Below, piece by piece: positions 7,354 to 15,845 of a DNA stretch of 64,000 nt. The translations under genes and the position numbers were made by a program. Below the pieces are notes generated by a model that made no database searches, had not been told where the DNA came from, and was given only the letters and a program-made list of their open reading frames with translations. Within the stretch, counting starts at the first letter, position 1. Every line of letters starts with the position of its first letter. Source of the DNA: Frankiaceae bacterium (GTDB taxonomy: Bacteria; Actinomycetota; Actinomycetes; BP-191); contig DATMES010000017.1 of the NCBI GenBank assembly GCA_035556555.1, forward strand, positions 62,001 through 126,000. Reading direction: 5' to 3'.

Positions 7354-8676
7354 ATGCGCAAGATCGTGATCATGGGCGCCGGAGGGCGTGACTTCCACGA
7401 CTTCAACACCGTGTTCAAGAACGACGCGGAGTCGAGGGTCGTGGCGTTCACCGCGGCGCAGATCCCCGGGATCGACGACCGCAGGTACCCGGCGTCACTC
7501 GCCGGCGCGGCGTACCCCGAGGGCATCCCGATCCGCCCCGAGGCCGAGCTGGCGGAGATCATCCGCACCGAGGCCGTCGACGAGGTCGTGCTCGCCTACT
7601 CCGACCTGTCGCACTCGGACGTGATGCACAAGGCCTCGCTGGTCATGGCCGCGGGCGCGGACTTCCGCCTCGTCGGGCCGGCCGCCTCGATGCTGCGCAG
7701 CAGCAAGCCCGTGGTCGCGGTCGTCGCGGCGCGCACCGGCTGCGGCAAGAGCCAGACGTCGCGGCACATCGGCTCGCTGCTGGTCGACGCCGGCCTGAAG
7801 GTCGCGTTGGTACGCCACCCGATGCCGTACGGCGACCTCGAGCGGATGCGCGTCCAGCGCTTCGCGACGCTGCACGACATCGACGCGTCCGAGCCGACCG
7901 TCGAGGAGCGCGAGGAGTACGAGGAGCCGGTGCGGCTCGGGATGGTGATGTACGCGGGCGTCGACTACGAGGCGATCCTGCGCGCCGCCGAGGCCGAGGC
8001 CGACGTCGTCATCTGGGACGGCGGCAACAACGACTTCTCCTTCTACACCCCAGACCTGCTCGTGACCGTGGCCGACCCTCTCCGGCCCGGTCACGAGCTG
8101 GCATACCACCCCGGCGAGGTCAACGTCCGCATGGCCGACGTGGTCGTCATCAACAAGGTCGACTCGGCGGACGCCGCGTCGGTCTCGCTGGTCGAGCGCA
8201 ACGTCCGCTCGGTCAACCCGAACGCCATCGTCGTCCGCGCCGCGTCACCGGTCACGCTCGACGACGGCCCGAGCCTCGCCGGCAAGCGGGTCCTCGTCGT
8301 CGAGGACGGTCCGACGATCACGCACGGCGGGATGCCGTACGGCGCCGGCACCGTCGCGGCCCGCGCGGCCGGGGCTGTCCTAGTCGACCCGCGGCCGTAC
8401 GCCGTCGGGACGATCGCGGCGACGTTCGAGAAGTTCCCCTCGATCGGCACCGTGCTGCCCGCCATGGGGTACGGCGCCGAGCAGCTCGCCGAGCTGTCCG
8501 CGACCATCGACCGCGTCGACTGCGACGCGGTGGTCCTCGGCACGCCGATGGACCTCGGGCGGCTCATCACGACGCGCCACCCGATGCGCCGCGCGAGCTA
8601 CGTGCTCCGCGACGCAGGCGAGCCGACGCTCGCCGACGTCCTGCTGCCCCTCGCGGAGAAGTGGGGCGCGCGGTGA
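7354..8676 (+). CDS. Cyclic 2,3-diphosphoglycerate synthetase-like P-loop protein
   Basis: A 440-residue cytoplasmic protein resembling archaeal cyclic 2,3-diphosphoglycerate synthetase, which uses ATP to cyclise 2,3-diphosphoglycerate. It begins with a Rossmann-like MRKIVIMGAGGRDFHDFN, has a P-loop-like segment VVAVVAARTGCGKSQTSRH (about residues 120-140), and later VVINKVDSAD, reminiscent of an NKxD nucleotide-base motif. The first 110 residues form a CoA-binding-like fold. The ribosome site GAGGAGG lies about nine bases upstream of ATG 7354. It sits between the permease and cupin genes and overlaps the latter by four bases. In actinobacteria such proteins are usually labelled GTPase; the exact reaction is unproven. 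Confidence 0.82.
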   Translation: MRKIVIMGAGGRDFHDFNTVFKNDAESRVVAFTAAQIPGIDDRRYPASLAGAAYPEGIPIRPEAELAEIIRTEAVDEVVLAYSDLSHSDVMHKASLVMAAGADFRLVGPAASMLRSSKPVVAVVAARTGCGKSQTSRHIGSLLVDAGLKVALVRHPMPYGDLERMRVQRFATLHDIDASEPTVEEREEYEEPVRLGMVMYAGVDYEAILRAAEAEADVVIWDGGNNDFSFYTPDLLVTVADPLRPGHELAYHPGEVNVRMADVVVINKVDSADAASVSLVERNVRSVNPNAIVVRAASPVTLDDGPSLAGKRVLVVEDGPTITHGGMPYGAGTVAARAAGAVLVDPRPYAVGTIAATFEKFPSIGTVLPAMGYGAEQLAELSATIDRVDCDAVVLGTPMDLGRLITTRHPMRRASYVLRDAGEPTLADVLLPLAEKWGAR

Positions 8677-9029
8677 CCGTGACGCTGACCAGGGCTCCCG
8701 CGCCGGCCGTCCAGCCGGCGCGGGACGTCGCCGCGCTGCCGTGGGCCCACCTCGACGGCATCGACGGCGCGCGGGTCCGCACGCTGTGGGAGTCGCCGTC
8801 GTCCCGCGCCGTCCTGCTGCTGCTCGACCGCGGCGCCAGGGTCCCGCTGCACGTCCATCCGGACGAGGCGCACCACGCGTTCGTCCTCCACGGCTGGTGC
8901 GCCGTCGGCGAGCACCTGCTCGAGGAGGGCTCGTACGTCCACACGCCGGCCGGGGAGCCGCACGAGATCCGCGGCGAGTTCCCCTTCGGCGCCACCGTCC
9001 TCTACTTCATCGAGCGAGGTACGCCATGA
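8673..9029 (+). CDS. Small cupin-domain protein
   Basis: A 118-residue single-domain cupin. The metal-binding first motif is visible as PLHVHPDEAHHAFVLHGW and the second as GSYVHTPAGEPHEI. The histidines and glutamates are in place to bind one metal ion, but the substrate is unknown. The GTG at 8673 overlaps the stop of the preceding synthetase-like gene (GTGA) with a GGAGAAG site upstream; in-frame GTGs at 8661 and 8679 are alternatives. Its own stop overlaps the ATG of the CBS protein, so the three genes are translationally coupled. Confidence 0.82.
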   Translation: MTVTLTRAPAPAVQPARDVAALPWAHLDGIDGARVRTLWESPSSRAVLLLLDRGARVPLHVHPDEAHHAFVLHGWCAVGEHLLEEGSYVHTPAGEPHEIRGEFPFGATVLYFIERGTP

Positions 9030-9688
9030 AGGTCCGCGACGTGATGAGCCGCGGCGTCGTCTCGGCGACACCGGCCACGACGTTCAAGGAGGCCGTCGAC
9101 CTCATGGTCGCCCACGACGTCGGCGCCCTCCCCGTGCTCGACGACCTGGGCCGGGTCATCGGCATCGTCAGCGAGGCGGACCTGCTCGCGAAGGCGGGCT
9201 ACGCGGGGCCGCCGCGGCGGGCGCTGCTCGCCCTCGTCGACTTCGTCGACGGCGACGACGCGTCGTGGCGCAAGGCCCATGCCCGGACCGTCGGCGACGT
9301 GATGACGACCCGCCCGCACACGCTGCGTCCCGACCAGGACATCGCCGTCGCGGCCCGGATGCTCGTCCGCGCAGGGCACAAGCGAGCTCCTGTCGTCGAC
9401 GACACCGGGCTGCTCGTCGGCGTCGTCACGCGCCAGGACCTCCTCGGCGCGTACGCCCGCCCGGACGAGACGATCGCCGCCGATGTCACGTCGGCGCTCG
9501 CCGACCCGACCCGGACGCCGGAGGGCAACACCGCTCGCGCCCGGGTCCGTGACGGCGTCGTCACGCTGACGGGCTCGGTCACGGACGAGCTCGACCGGCG
9601 GGTCGTAGCGAGCGTCACGTGGCGGGTCCCCGGCGTGGTCGACGTCGTCGACGAGCTCACGGTCCGGCAGGCCGTGCCGGTGCTCTGA
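9026..9688 (+). CDS. CBS-domain pair with C-terminal BON domain
   Basis: A 220-residue cytoplasmic protein. Two CBS motifs (about residues 1-60 and 85-145) carry VRDVMSRGVVSATP, GALPVLDDLGRVIGIVSEADLL and VGDVMTTRPHTLRPDQ, RAPVVDDTGLLVGVVTRQDLL. A BON-like domain follows (about 155-218) with ARVRDGVVTLTGSVTDELDRR and VPGVVDVVDEL. CBS pairs usually sense adenine nucleotides; BON domains bind lipids or surfaces. The layout resembles hypoxia-induced CBS proteins such as HRP1, with BON added. The ATGA overlap with the cupin gene and TGATG overlap with the next gene mark a tight operon. Confidence 0.92.
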   Translation: MKVRDVMSRGVVSATPATTFKEAVDLMVAHDVGALPVLDDLGRVIGIVSEADLLAKAGYAGPPRRALLALVDFVDGDDASWRKAHARTVGDVMTTRPHTLRPDQDIAVAARMLVRAGHKRAPVVDDTGLLVGVVTRQDLLGAYARPDETIAADVTSALADPTRTPEGNTARARVRDGVVTLTGSVTDELDRRVVASVTWRVPGVVDVVDELTVRQAVPVL

Positions 9689-10977
9689 TGTCCGGCGTTC
9701 GCCGTTCGCGGGCCCTGGCGGCATCGGTCGTCGTCGCTGTCCTCGTCGCGTTTGTCGCGGTGCTGTACCAGCGCCCCGTCGCGCAGTGGGGGTCGACCGG
9801 TGCGGAGCGGCACGGTCCCGTCGCGGGCGACGTGCTGGTCGCGGACCCCGACACCCGATGGACGCGGGCCATCACGATCGACGCGCCGCCGGAACGCGTA
9901 TGGCCGTGGCTCGTCCAGCTCGGCGTCGACAAGGGCGGGTTCTACACGTACGACTGGGGCGAGCAGCTCGCGGGCGACCCGGTGCACAACGCCACCGCGA
10001 TCAAGCCCGCGTGGCAACGGCTCTCCGTCGGCGATCCGGTCAAGCCGTTCCCCACCGGCGAGCCGTGGGTCGTCCGCGAGCTCGTCGCGCCGTCGCGGCT
10101 CGTGCTCGGCGGGGACGGGGGAGCGTGGTCGTTCGCGTTCGAGCTGCGGCCGCGCGGCGACGGCACCCGCCTGGTCACGCGCATGAACGCGCGCAAGACG
10201 TCGCCCGTGTCGTACGCGCTCGACGTAGCCGACCTGGTCGTGCTGCCGCGGATGCTCGTCGGCGTGAAGCAGCGCGCGGAAGGCACGCTGCCGGGGATGC
10301 CGGACACGCCGCGCGGCGAGCCGTTCCCGATGGCGCGGCTCCCCGTCCAGCCGGCGACGGCGATGGCCTGGGTCGGAGTCCTCAGCGTCGCGGCCGCGCT
10401 CGGCGGGGTCCTCGGTTTCGGCGCCTGGGGCCGGCGCCGCCGCCACACCGGCGCCACGGTCGCGCTCGCGTTCGCGCTGGGGGCCGCGTACGCGCTGACG
10501 ACCGACACGCCGCCGGTCACGTTCTTCTCGCACACGTGGGGGGTGGCCGTCCCGCTCGGTGTCGCGCTCGGCGTCGTGCTGCGCGCCTACGTCCTGCCGG
10601 ACCGCGCCTGGACGCCTGGCCGGTGGGTGCCGCGCGGGGCGGCCGCCGTCGCGGAGACCGGCGCGTTCGTCGTGCTGCCCGCCACCGTCCTGTGGCAGGC
10701 CGCGACCGCCGGCGGCCTCGTCACCTCCTGGCGCGCCCACGTTCTCGTGGGAGCCGCCGCCGCGCTCGGCGCGGCCGGCGTCGCGCGGATCGCGTGGCGC
10801 ACCCCGCGCGGCACCCTTGCCGCTCTGCTGCTCGCCGGCGGCTACGCCGCGACGGGCTCCGCCGTCGTCCCGTTGCTCGCCGCGGCGCTGGCCGAGACCG
10901 CGCGACGACGGACGGTCCACGTCACCGAGGTCCACGTCGAGGAGAGGCTGCGCGATGTCCATCTCGTTGCACCGTGA
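9688..10977 (+). CDS. Membrane protein with an SRPBCC (START-like) domain
   Basis: A 429-residue protein. After an N-terminal helix (about residues 10-28) comes a polyketide-cyclase/START-like SRPBCC domain (about 55-205), recognisable by AITIDAPPERVWPWLVQLG and later FELRPRGDGTRLVTRMNA. The C-terminal half has about six hydrophobic segments (about 230-415). The ATG overlaps the CBS stop codon. A ligand-binding START-like fold tethered to a multi-helix membrane region is an unusual combination; binding of a lipid-like compound is inferred from the family only. Confidence 0.82.
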   Translation: MSGVRRSRALAASVVVAVLVAFVAVLYQRPVAQWGSTGAERHGPVAGDVLVADPDTRWTRAITIDAPPERVWPWLVQLGVDKGGFYTYDWGEQLAGDPVHNATAIKPAWQRLSVGDPVKPFPTGEPWVVRELVAPSRLVLGGDGGAWSFAFELRPRGDGTRLVTRMNARKTSPVSYALDVADLVVLPRMLVGVKQRAEGTLPGMPDTPRGEPFPMARLPVQPATAMAWVGVLSVAAALGGVLGFGAWGRRRRHTGATVALAFALGAAYALTTDTPPVTFFSHTWGVAVPLGVALGVVLRAYVLPDRAWTPGRWVPRGAAAVAETGAFVVLPATVLWQAATAGGLVTSWRAHVLVGAAAALGAAGVARIAWRTPRGTLAALLLAGGYAATGSAVVPLLAAALAETARRRTVHVTEVHVEERLRDVHLVAP

Positions 10978-11025
10978 GGTCCGCGTGGGCACGTCGCGCC
11001 CTCTCCGCCCCTCGGGGGGCTGACC

Positions 11026-11874
11026 ATGGGCACGTTCGCGCGGCTGCTGGGCCGCGACCTACGCCACTCCGCCGGCGACGCCGCGGCCTCGCTGGGGCTG
11101 CCCGACCTCGTCCCCGGTACCGGCGGTGTCGTCACCGAGGACGAGGTGGCGGCTCTCCCGGAGGTCGTACGGCGTTACCTCCGGTTCATGGGCGTTGTCG
11201 GTCGCCCGCGCGACCGTTCTTTCACCGCGCGGTTCACCGGCCGGTTCCGGCTCGGGCCGGACAAGCCCTGGATGCGGTGCGAGGCCTGGCAGTACAACGC
11301 CGCCGATCCCGTCGCGCGGGTCTTCCACATGCGGCTCGACGTCGCGGGCGTCGTGCCGATGGTCGGCCACGACACGTACTTCCGCGGCCACGGCCGGATG
11401 CACGGCACGCTGCTCGGCCTCGTCACGGTCGCCGCCGGCACCGGCCCGGAGTACGACGTCAGCGAGCTGGTGACGTACGTCAACGACTGCGTCCTCATGG
11501 CGCCGTCCATGCTGCTCGGCCCTTCGACGCAGTGGGCGGCTGCCGGCGAGGACGCGTTCGACGTCACGTTCACCGACTCGGGCCTGACGGTCTCCGCGCG
11601 GCTGTCGGTCGATGCCGCGGGCCGGCCGGTCGGGTTCAGCACCGAGGACCGCTGGGCCGCGTTGCCCGGAGGTCCGGTGCGCGCGCGCTGGACCACGCCC
11701 GTCGCGGGCTGGGACGAGATCGGCGGACGCCCGGTGCCGGCCGGCGGCGCCGCGGTGTGGCATCTGCCCGCGGGCGAGTACACCTACGGGGAGGGACGTT
11801 TCAGCGCGGTCGAGTGGGACGTGCCACCACCGCGTCAGGCGATGCCGCGCGCGACGGCGTGGACGATGTCGTGA
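11026..11874 (+). CDS. DUF6544/DUF6920-like protein
   Basis: A 282-residue protein with the family landmarks LPEVVRRYLRFMGVVGRPRD, then WMRCEAWQYN and GHGRMHGTLLGLVTV, which I recognise from DUF6544-type proteins of unknown function. No signal peptide or membrane helix is evident. It follows the SRPBCC gene by 48 bases and is the last gene of the operon. Its last dozen or so codons run over an antisense CBS-domain remnant (11835-11945) and look unlike the family's usual end, so the native stop may have been lost and replaced by read-through into the remnant. Confidence 0.72.
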   Translation: MGTFARLLGRDLRHSAGDAAASLGLPDLVPGTGGVVTEDEVAALPEVVRRYLRFMGVVGRPRDRSFTARFTGRFRLGPDKPWMRCEAWQYNAADPVARVFHMRLDVAGVVPMVGHDTYFRGHGRMHGTLLGLVTVAAGTGPEYDVSELVTYVNDCVLMAPSMLLGPSTQWAAAGEDAFDVTFTDSGLTVSARLSVDAAGRPVGFSTEDRWAALPGGPVRARWTTPVAGWDEIGGRPVPAGGAAVWHLPAGEYTYGEGRFSAVEWDVPPPRQAMPRATAWTMS

Positions 11875-11945
11875 TCGGTCACGAGGCCGACGAGGCTCGT
11901 CGCGCCGTCGATGACAGGAAGCGCGGTCGCGTGCTCGAGCTCCAT
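11835..11945 (-). pseudogene. Remnant of a CBS-domain protein (C-terminal fragment)
   Basis: On the minus strand, 36 codons from an ATG at 11945 to a TGA at 11835 read as the second half of a CBS motif: LMELEHATALPVIDG, then LVGLVTDHDIVHAVARGIA. The codons just upstream (about 11946-11985) stay open but lack the expected first half of the domain. No full CBS gene can be assembled on this strand. The fragment overlaps the 3' end of the convergent DUF6544-like gene by 40 bases. It is best explained as a decayed second CBS gene, related to the intact one at 9026-9688. Confidence 0.6.
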
Positions 11946-12091
11946 CAGCGGACCTTCGGCCCGAACACGACGTGGAGTCCTGGCGCGACCAGGGTCGACC
12001 CGTTCGACCGTGCCGAGACAGGGCGTTCGCCCCTGCTCGGTGGCCGCACGGTGCGCGAGCGTGTGGGGCCCGGACCGAGGAGATGGTCGTC

Positions 12092-12820
12092 ATGCCCGTG
12101 TCGATCGAGGGACCCACCGCCGCCGGCGCGGCAGCGTGGACGGTGCTGGTGGCCGCGACCGCCTTCCTGGTGTCGTGGCTCTTCGCCAACCGCCTCCGGC
12201 TCGGGCGGTCCGCGTACGTCGGCGTGCTCGTCGCGGTGACCGCCGCGGTGTCCACCGCGTACGTGCTCGCGGTGGACGGCGACGTCGGCGACCTGCTCGC
12301 ACTGAGGTCACTCCGCGGCCTGGCCGGCGGCCTGGTCGTCGGCGCGGTCACGGCGACGGCCATGCGCCGGATGCCCGCGACGCTGCATCGGACCCGCCGG
12401 CAGCGCGTCGCCGCCGCCGGCTGGGAAGGCGTCGTCTACGGCATCGCGGAGGGCGTGCTGCTCTCGGCGCTGCCCGCGCTCGTCGCGTGGCAGGGCGCGG
12501 AGGCGCTCGGCTGGGAAGGAACGTCCGCGCGCGTCACGCGATGGACGGCCGCGCTGCTCGCCAGCGCGTTCGTGATCGTCGTCCACCACCTGGGCTACTG
12601 GGAGTACCGCAACCGCATGCTCGTGCCGATCACCGTGGCCTGCAGCCTGCTCACCGTCGCGTACCTCGTCACCGGAAGCGTGCTCGCGCCGGTCGTCGGG
12701 CACGTGCTGATGCACCTCGCGGCGATCAGGCACGGCACCGAGCTGCCGCCGCACGTCCGCCCTGCCGCGGTCGGGGCGTCGGGTCGCGAGCTGACGTCCG
12801 TCGGAGGAGGTGCCCGATGA
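12092..12820 (+). CDS. Multi-helix membrane protein, CPBP-protease-like
   Basis: A 242-residue membrane protein with about seven hydrophobic segments. The second half has GIAEGVLLSALP, VIVVHHLGYWEYRN and VVGHVLMHLAA, an arrangement of Glu and His residues reminiscent of CPBP (Abi/CAAX-processing-type) intramembrane proteases, although the paired-Glu EExxxR motif is not intact. It could therefore be a degenerate or distant member with no protease activity. ATG 12092 is favoured by GAGGAG nine bases upstream. The gene ends with a four-base overlap to a short open frame. Confidence 0.6.
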   Translation: MPVSIEGPTAAGAAAWTVLVAATAFLVSWLFANRLRLGRSAYVGVLVAVTAAVSTAYVLAVDGDVGDLLALRSLRGLAGGLVVGAVTATAMRRMPATLHRTRRQRVAAAGWEGVVYGIAEGVLLSALPALVAWQGAEALGWEGTSARVTRWTAALLASAFVIVVHHLGYWEYRNRMLVPITVACSLLTVAYLVTGSVLAPVVGHVLMHLAAIRHGTELPPHVRPAAVGASGRELTSVGGGAR

Positions 12821-12942
12821 CCGGGCTCGTGCTGGAGTTCGCCATCTCACGAAGCGGTACGGACGCAACGGGTCGTTGTGCCCGCGGATTGACGCCCTGT
12901 GCCTCTCTTGCCGCGCCCGCCGTTGCGGTGTGCTCGACCTGA
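12817..12942 (+). CDS. Possible 41-residue peptide
   Basis: A short open frame whose ATG overlaps the previous stop (ATGA) and follows a strong GGAGGAGG site. The product has no recognisable motif, four Cys-free halves being replaced by only three scattered cysteines, and it is rich in Ala, Ser and Thr. The good start signal suggests translation, but the frame could equally be the broken start of a lost gene. Treat it as tentative. Confidence 0.25.
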   Translation: MTGLVLEFAISRSGTDATGRCARGLTPCASLAAPAVAVCST

Positions 12943-12979
12943 GGTCGCGTAGACGACCGAGATCTCGAGGAGGCGTCCC

Positions 12980-13270
12980 ATGAGCACGATCTCGTTGGAG
13001 CAGTACGAGCGCGCGGAGCGCGAGGCGGCCGTGTCCGAAGCACGGCGCGGCGTCGTCGTGCACGCGGTGGTGACGGTGCTCGTCTGGGTGCTCGTCATCA
13101 CGCTGAACGTCACCGTGGCGGACGAGTTCCCGTGGGCGATCTTCCCGGTCGCCGGCATGGGCGTCGGTCTGCTCGCGCACTGGTGGTTCGGCTACCGACA
13201 GGTCGACGAGACGGTGCGCCGGCACCAGTTCGAGGTCGAGCGCCGCGCGCTCGAGACGACTGCCCGGTAG
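12980..13270 (+). CDS. 2TM-domain membrane protein
   Basis: A 96-residue protein with a charged, coiled N-terminus (residues 1-22), two membrane helices (about 26-45 and 54-72) and a charged C-terminal helix. The short aromatic turn with HWWFGYRQ after the second helix is characteristic of the small 2TM domain family. The ATG at 12980 follows CGAGGAGG at a normal distance. Function is unknown; such domains often accompany sensory or regulatory proteins. Confidence 0.75.
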   Translation: MSTISLEQYERAEREAAVSEARRGVVVHAVVTVLVWVLVITLNVTVADEFPWAIFPVAGMGVGLLAHWWFGYRQVDETVRRHQFEVERRALETTAR

Positions 13271-13290
13271 TGGGTAGGCAGGCGACCGCG

Positions 13291-13896
13291 ATGACGCCCG
13301 GAGCCGAGCTGTACTGGATACCGCTCGGCTCCGGCGCGTGCGTCGTCCGGTTCAACGGCAGGCTCTACGAAGCCGTCCTCGCGCGCGCGCAGCGGCGACC
13401 GAGGGCGGACCTCTACCACTCGGCGCTTCAGGTGTACGCGCGCGGCGCCCGCTACGTCATCGAGGTGACGCCCGTCCCTGACGACAACGGCGCCGATCGT
13501 GGAGTCGTCGGGAGCGGGCCCGTCGGGATGCGCACTGCCGGGCGGTTCCGCGTGTTCCGCTACGAGATCCGGTGCTGGCGCGACGGCGTGATCCCGGACC
13601 TCGCGGCCGCGGTCGGCGGCCCGGCCAGGGTCGCGGACGGCACGCTCGCCGAACGTCTCCTCGACATCGTGCCGGCGGTCCCGACGCCGGTGTGGGGCCG
13701 TGACGAGCTGCGCGCGGGCGAGATGTGGAACTCCAACTCCGTCGTCGCGTGGCTGCTCGCGACGGCCGGATTGCCCATGGACTCGCTGGCTCCGCCGCCA
13801 GGGGGCCGCGCACCCGGGTGGGATGCCGGACTCGTTGTCGCCAACCGCGAACGCAGCGCGGACATGGAGTACGGCGCGCTGACGTTCAGCCGGTGA
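13291..13896 (+). CDS. Conserved protein of unknown function
   Basis: A 201-residue cytoplasmic-looking protein without signal peptide or helices. Visible landmarks are DLYHSALQVY (about residues 28-40), GRFRVFRYEIRCWRDGVIPD, EMWNSNSVVAWLLATAGL (about 143-160) and a final GRAPGWDAGLVVANR. The ordered His and the Asn-Ser-Asn-Ser segment before a helix recall permuted papain-like folds such as NlpC/LRAT proteins, but the catalytic Cys is absent, so I do not assign activity. The start could be GTG 13270, which overlaps the previous stop. ATG 13291 is chosen as more usual; both have weak ribosome sites. Confidence 0.55.
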   Translation: MTPGAELYWIPLGSGACVVRFNGRLYEAVLARAQRRPRADLYHSALQVYARGARYVIEVTPVPDDNGADRGVVGSGPVGMRTAGRFRVFRYEIRCWRDGVIPDLAAAVGGPARVADGTLAERLLDIVPAVPTPVWGRDELRAGEMWNSNSVVAWLLATAGLPMDSLAPPPGGRAPGWDAGLVVANRERSADMEYGALTFSR

Positions 13897-14068
13897 ACAG
13901 CCGCGGGGCCACGTCGGAGTGTCCCGTTGTGCCGCCGCCGGTCAGGTGACCGCCGTAGAGCGGGAACCGTCACGCGCAGCGCGCGCCGCGTCGGCGCGTT
14001 ACCGGGACACCCGACAGGACGTGGCGTCGCCGCGTCGAAGGTAGGGCCTCCACCACCGAGGAGGTCCG

Positions 14069-15721
14069 GTGTCCCGGTACGGCTCCGTGCGGCTCGCCTG
14101 CGCTGCCCTGCTCACCGTCGGCGCGCTGGTCGCCCCCGCCGCCGACGCGAAGCCGCGCACGTCGTTCGACTACACGCGCGTGAAGGGGCTCAGCGCCGAT
14201 CGCTACGACGTCGTCCGCGAGAAGTTCGCGGTGCCGATGAGCGACGGGGTGAAGCTGCACATCGAGGTCGTGCACCCGGACGTGCGGGGCCGGTTCGGCA
14301 CCATCCTGAAGCTGTCGCCGTACCACGGGGTCACCAACCCGCTCAGCGAGGACCGCGACGGCGACAACATCCTCCCGAAGACCGACTCCCTGGTGAACTA
14401 CTTCGCGCCGCGCGGGTACGCCGTCGCGTTCGCGGACCTGCGCGGCACGGGCCTGTCCGAGGGCTGCCTCGACCACATGGGCAAGCTGGACCAGAAGGAC
14501 GCGTACGCCGTCGTGGAGTGGCTGGCGAAGCGGCCGTGGTCGAACGGCCGGGTCGGCATGATCGGGATCTCGTACCCCGGCTCCACGCCGATCCTGGCGG
14601 CGGCGCAGCGTCCGCCGCACCTGTCGACGATCGTCCCGATCGCCGGGCTGAGCCGGATGTACGACCACCAGTTCCAGCAGGGCGTTCCGTACAACGCACA
14701 GTGGCTGGGTCCGGCGGGCGCGTACGACGCGTTCTCCGTCGAGCGGCACCTCGAGCAGCCCGTGGAGACCGGGCGCAACGCCGGGTGCGGCCTGACCCAG
14801 AACGCCGCGCTCAACGGCGACGCGTTCACCTCGGGCGCGGAGACCGCGTGGCACCGGGAGCGCGACTTCCGGGCCAAGGCCACGGCCGCGAAGATCCCGG
14901 TGTTCATGGTCCACGGCGTCAACGACGGCTCCGTACGGACGCCGACCATGGACTGGTTCACCGCGCGCCGCCGGCCGGGCGACAAGATCTGGCTCGGCCA
15001 GTGGGGGCACAACCACCCGCCGCGCGACGACCAGTGGGTACGCGCGCTGCACGCGTGGTTCGACAAGCACCTGTCCGGCCGCCGGGTCCAGACCGGGCCG
15101 GCGGTCGAGCTGTTCCTCAACGACGGGCAGGTGGCGCAGCCCGCGTCGTGGCCGGTGCGGACCGGCTCGCTGGCGCTGTACACGGCGCCCGGCGGGGACC
15201 TCACCAGCCGCGCCACCGGCGAGGCGACGACGGTGTCGTACGTCGCCGACGGCCGCGGGTACAACGCGGAGTTCTCCACCGGCAACGTCGCGTTCGACGC
15301 CCCGCCGGTGAAGGTGGACACGCTGATCGCCGGCGTGCCGACGCTGCGGCTGGTCGCCGCGGTCACCGCGCCGCGCGTTCACCTCATCGCGACGCTCTAC
15401 GACGTCAACGGCAGCGTCGTCGACCGGATCGGCCAGGCGGCGTTCGCCGTCCAGCCCGAGCTGCGCGACGGCATCGCCAAGCCGAAGGCGGTCCCCTTGG
15501 GCGAGGCGATGACGATCTCGCTGCGCGGCATGGTGCAGGCGCACGTGCTGAAGCGGGGGCACCACCTGCGCCTGGTGATCGCCTCCAGCCACCCGGACAA
15601 GATCCCGTCGTACGGCAACGGCGCGCAGGTCACGGTCACCGTCGGCGGCCAGGCCGGGACCCGCGTGGTGCTGCCCGTGATCGAGCGCCCGCGGCTGCTC
15701 GCCGACGTGTACGACGCCTAG
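14069..15721 (+). CDS. Secreted CocE/NonD-type X-Pro dipeptidyl-peptidase (S15) hydrolase
   Basis: A 550-residue serine hydrolase. A signal peptide ends near AADAKP. The alpha/beta-hydrolase core shows MSDGVKLHIEVVHP, the nucleophile Ser168 in MIGISYPGS, the acid in HGVNDGSV (about residue 290) and the catalytic His in QWGHNHPP (about 312). A C-terminal jelly-roll (X-Pro_DPP C) follows from about 345. The GTG at 14069 is preceded by GAGGAGG. Family members act as dipeptidyl-peptidases, cocaine esterases or glutaryl-acylases, so the exact substrate is open. It appears monocistronic. Confidence 0.9.
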   Translation: MSRYGSVRLACAALLTVGALVAPAADAKPRTSFDYTRVKGLSADRYDVVREKFAVPMSDGVKLHIEVVHPDVRGRFGTILKLSPYHGVTNPLSEDRDGDNILPKTDSLVNYFAPRGYAVAFADLRGTGLSEGCLDHMGKLDQKDAYAVVEWLAKRPWSNGRVGMIGISYPGSTPILAAAQRPPHLSTIVPIAGLSRMYDHQFQQGVPYNAQWLGPAGAYDAFSVERHLEQPVETGRNAGCGLTQNAALNGDAFTSGAETAWHRERDFRAKATAAKIPVFMVHGVNDGSVRTPTMDWFTARRRPGDKIWLGQWGHNHPPRDDQWVRALHAWFDKHLSGRRVQTGPAVELFLNDGQVAQPASWPVRTGSLALYTAPGGDLTSRATGEATTVSYVADGRGYNAEFSTGNVAFDAPPVKVDTLIAGVPTLRLVAAVTAPRVHLIATLYDVNGSVVDRIGQAAFAVQPELRDGIAKPKAVPLGEAMTISLRGMVQAHVLKRGHHLRLVIASSHPDKIPSYGNGAQVTVTVGGQAGTRVVLPVIERPRLLADVYDA

Positions 15722-15796
15722 GGCTGCCTCCCCGGGGCGGTACTCAGCCGGTAGGAGAGCATGGCTTGGCCCCTGTAGGCGTGTGGCTCGTTCCGC

Positions 15797-15802
15797 TATG
15801 GT
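15797..15802 (+). promoter_or_regulatory. Candidate -10 element for the small secreted protein
   Basis: TATGGT in the context GCTATGGTC, 44 bases before the ATG at 15846. The same GCTATGGTC context recurs at 16145-16150 ahead of the cold-shock gene. No convincing -35 is seen. Confidence 0.35.
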
Positions 15803-15845
15803 CTGGTTCGCCCGTTCCGACCCCCTCCGGAAGGACCACCCCTCG

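Noticed and set aside
12817-12942. A RiPP precursor, because it is short and has cysteines
   Set aside because: It lacks the leader pattern and any GG or GA processing site. It is kept only as a doubtful peptide.
13291-13896. An NlpC/P60 or LRAT-like hydrolase
   Set aside because: The His and helix context are suggestive, but there is no catalytic Cys in the Asn-Ser-Asn-Ser segment and no peptidoglycan-binding domain.
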